From an uncultured Alphaproteobacteria bacterium (lineage in GTDB: Bacteria; Pseudomonadota; Alphaproteobacteria; Methylaequorales; Methylaequoraceae): a DNA stretch of 64,000 bases. Both the position numbers and the translations under genes were made by a program. Under the pieces are notes generated by a model. That model worked only from the letters and a program-made list of their open reading frames with translations. It had not been told where the DNA came from and made no database searches. Each line of letters opens with the position of its first letter. Position 1 is the first letter of the stretch. Below, one piece after another: positions 63,555 to 64,000 of the stretch. Where the stretch lies: assembly GCA_902617375.1 (NCBI GenBank), contig CACMWI010000001.1, positions 190,090 to 254,089 of the forward strand. Direction: 5' to 3'.

Positions 63555-64000
63555 GTGCAAAGAGTAAAATATAAAGACGGCATATCAATAATTGTCACGT
63601 TGTATAATAAAGAAGAATATATTCTACAAACTTTAAACTCTGCTACAAATCAATTTGAAAAATCCGAAAAATATCAAGTCATCGTTGTAGATGACGGTTC
63701 CAAAGACCGTTCATTTAAAATTGCAAAAGATTTCCTTAGGAAAAAAAAAGTTGATTACAAAATTTTTACTCAAAGAAATACCGGACCAAGTATCGCGACA
63801 AATAATGCTCTTAAGTTTGTCAAGTATTCCTATATCAAACTTTTAGATGGCGACGATATACTCGCTCCAGATAGTTTGAAATATATGAAATCACAAATGC
63901 AAAAAAAAGATATCGATCTTTTGTATGGTGATTGGGATTGGAGCCCAGATCCTAATAAGTATAATTTCACAAATAATAAGCCTGAATCCTCAGAAATTCA
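63555..64000 (+). CDS. Family 2 glycosyltransferase (3' end cut)
   Basis: The frame runs from GTG 63555, with TAAGGGA seven bases before it, to the right edge (148 codons). It begins ISIIVTLYNKEEYILQTL, followed by QVIVVDDGSKDRS and YIKLLDGDDILAP, the nucleotide-sugar and DxD motifs of GT2 enzymes. The acceptor is unknown. No in-frame ATG lies upstream before the stop at 63525. Confidence 0.8.
   Translation, partial: MQRVKYKDGISIIVTLYNKEEYILQTLNSATNQFEKSEKYQVIVVDDGSKDRSFKIAKDFLRKKKVDYKIFTQRNTGPSIATNNALKFVKYSYIKLLDGDDILAPDSLKYMKSQMQKKDIDLLYGDWDWSPDPNKYNFTNNKPESSEI

Overview
The window is a compact, very AT-rich stretch of a bacterial chromosome. The gene content and order point to an alphaproteobacterium: coaBC-dut, the nusA-infB-rbfA-truB-rpsO-pnp run, trmB-metK-lnt-corC-ybeY-phoH-miaB, a fur/rimI/tsaB block, trpS-murJ-glnD-mutS, the iron regulator Irr, and a PstA with an alpha-type N-terminal extension. 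Tiny spacers, many overlapping genes, low G+C, a PlcP lipid-remodelling locus and ornithine-lipid genes suggest a streamlined marine lineage. I cannot place it more precisely without a phylogeny. No rRNA gene, intact tRNA, CRISPR array or insertion sequence was seen.

Layout. Bases 1-5190: coaBC (cut at the left edge), dut, an Rrf2 regulator, cysK and moeB, then a hydroxyacid dehydrogenase divergent from an SH3-domain secreted protein. Bases 5193-14499 (minus): transcription/translation operon with irr and a flavin oxidoreductase at its end; rimP and ylxR are absent from their usual places. Bases 14620-25230 (mostly minus): trmB, metK, lnt, corC-like, ybeY, phoH, miaB, a first olsBA pair, fur, rimI, tsaB. 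Bases 25247-38232: envelope genes (VanX-like, polysaccharide deacetylase, Bax-like), nfu, usp, a TSUP permease pair, trpS, murJ, glnD, mutS.

Bases 38272-63503 form a phosphate-starvation region. It holds phoR, a phosphate-type porin, plcP, a glycosyltransferase fused to diacylglycerol kinase, an arsenate-export operon (GAPDH-arsJ) continuing into ppk1-ppx, a second olsBA pair, a DUF616-type glycosyltransferase, phoA, a SixA-like phosphatase and pstSCAB-phoU-phoB. Sites with the Pho-box architecture (7-mer, 4-bp spacer, 7-mer) lie upstream of the porin, GAPDH-arsJ-ppk-ppx, a DUF5706/Pycsar-effector-like membrane protein, olsBA2, the DUF616 gene, probably phoA, and pstS. Together these genes would import phosphate, strip phosphate from phospholipids, replace them with glycolipids and ornithine lipids, expel arsenate taken up by mistake, and store or mobilise polyphosphate.

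Two insertions interrupt this region. At 43.5-45.5 kb a small helix-turn-helix gene, a formaldehyde-activating-enzyme-like gene and a lysine-rich protein gene are associated with two pairs of matching palindromic operators. At 51.4-57.0 kb a duplicated non-coding segment with a truncated sixA start, and relics of a tRNA-Leu(CAA) gene, flank the DUF5706-olsBA2-DUF616-phoA block. A family 2 glycosyltransferase is cut off by the right edge.
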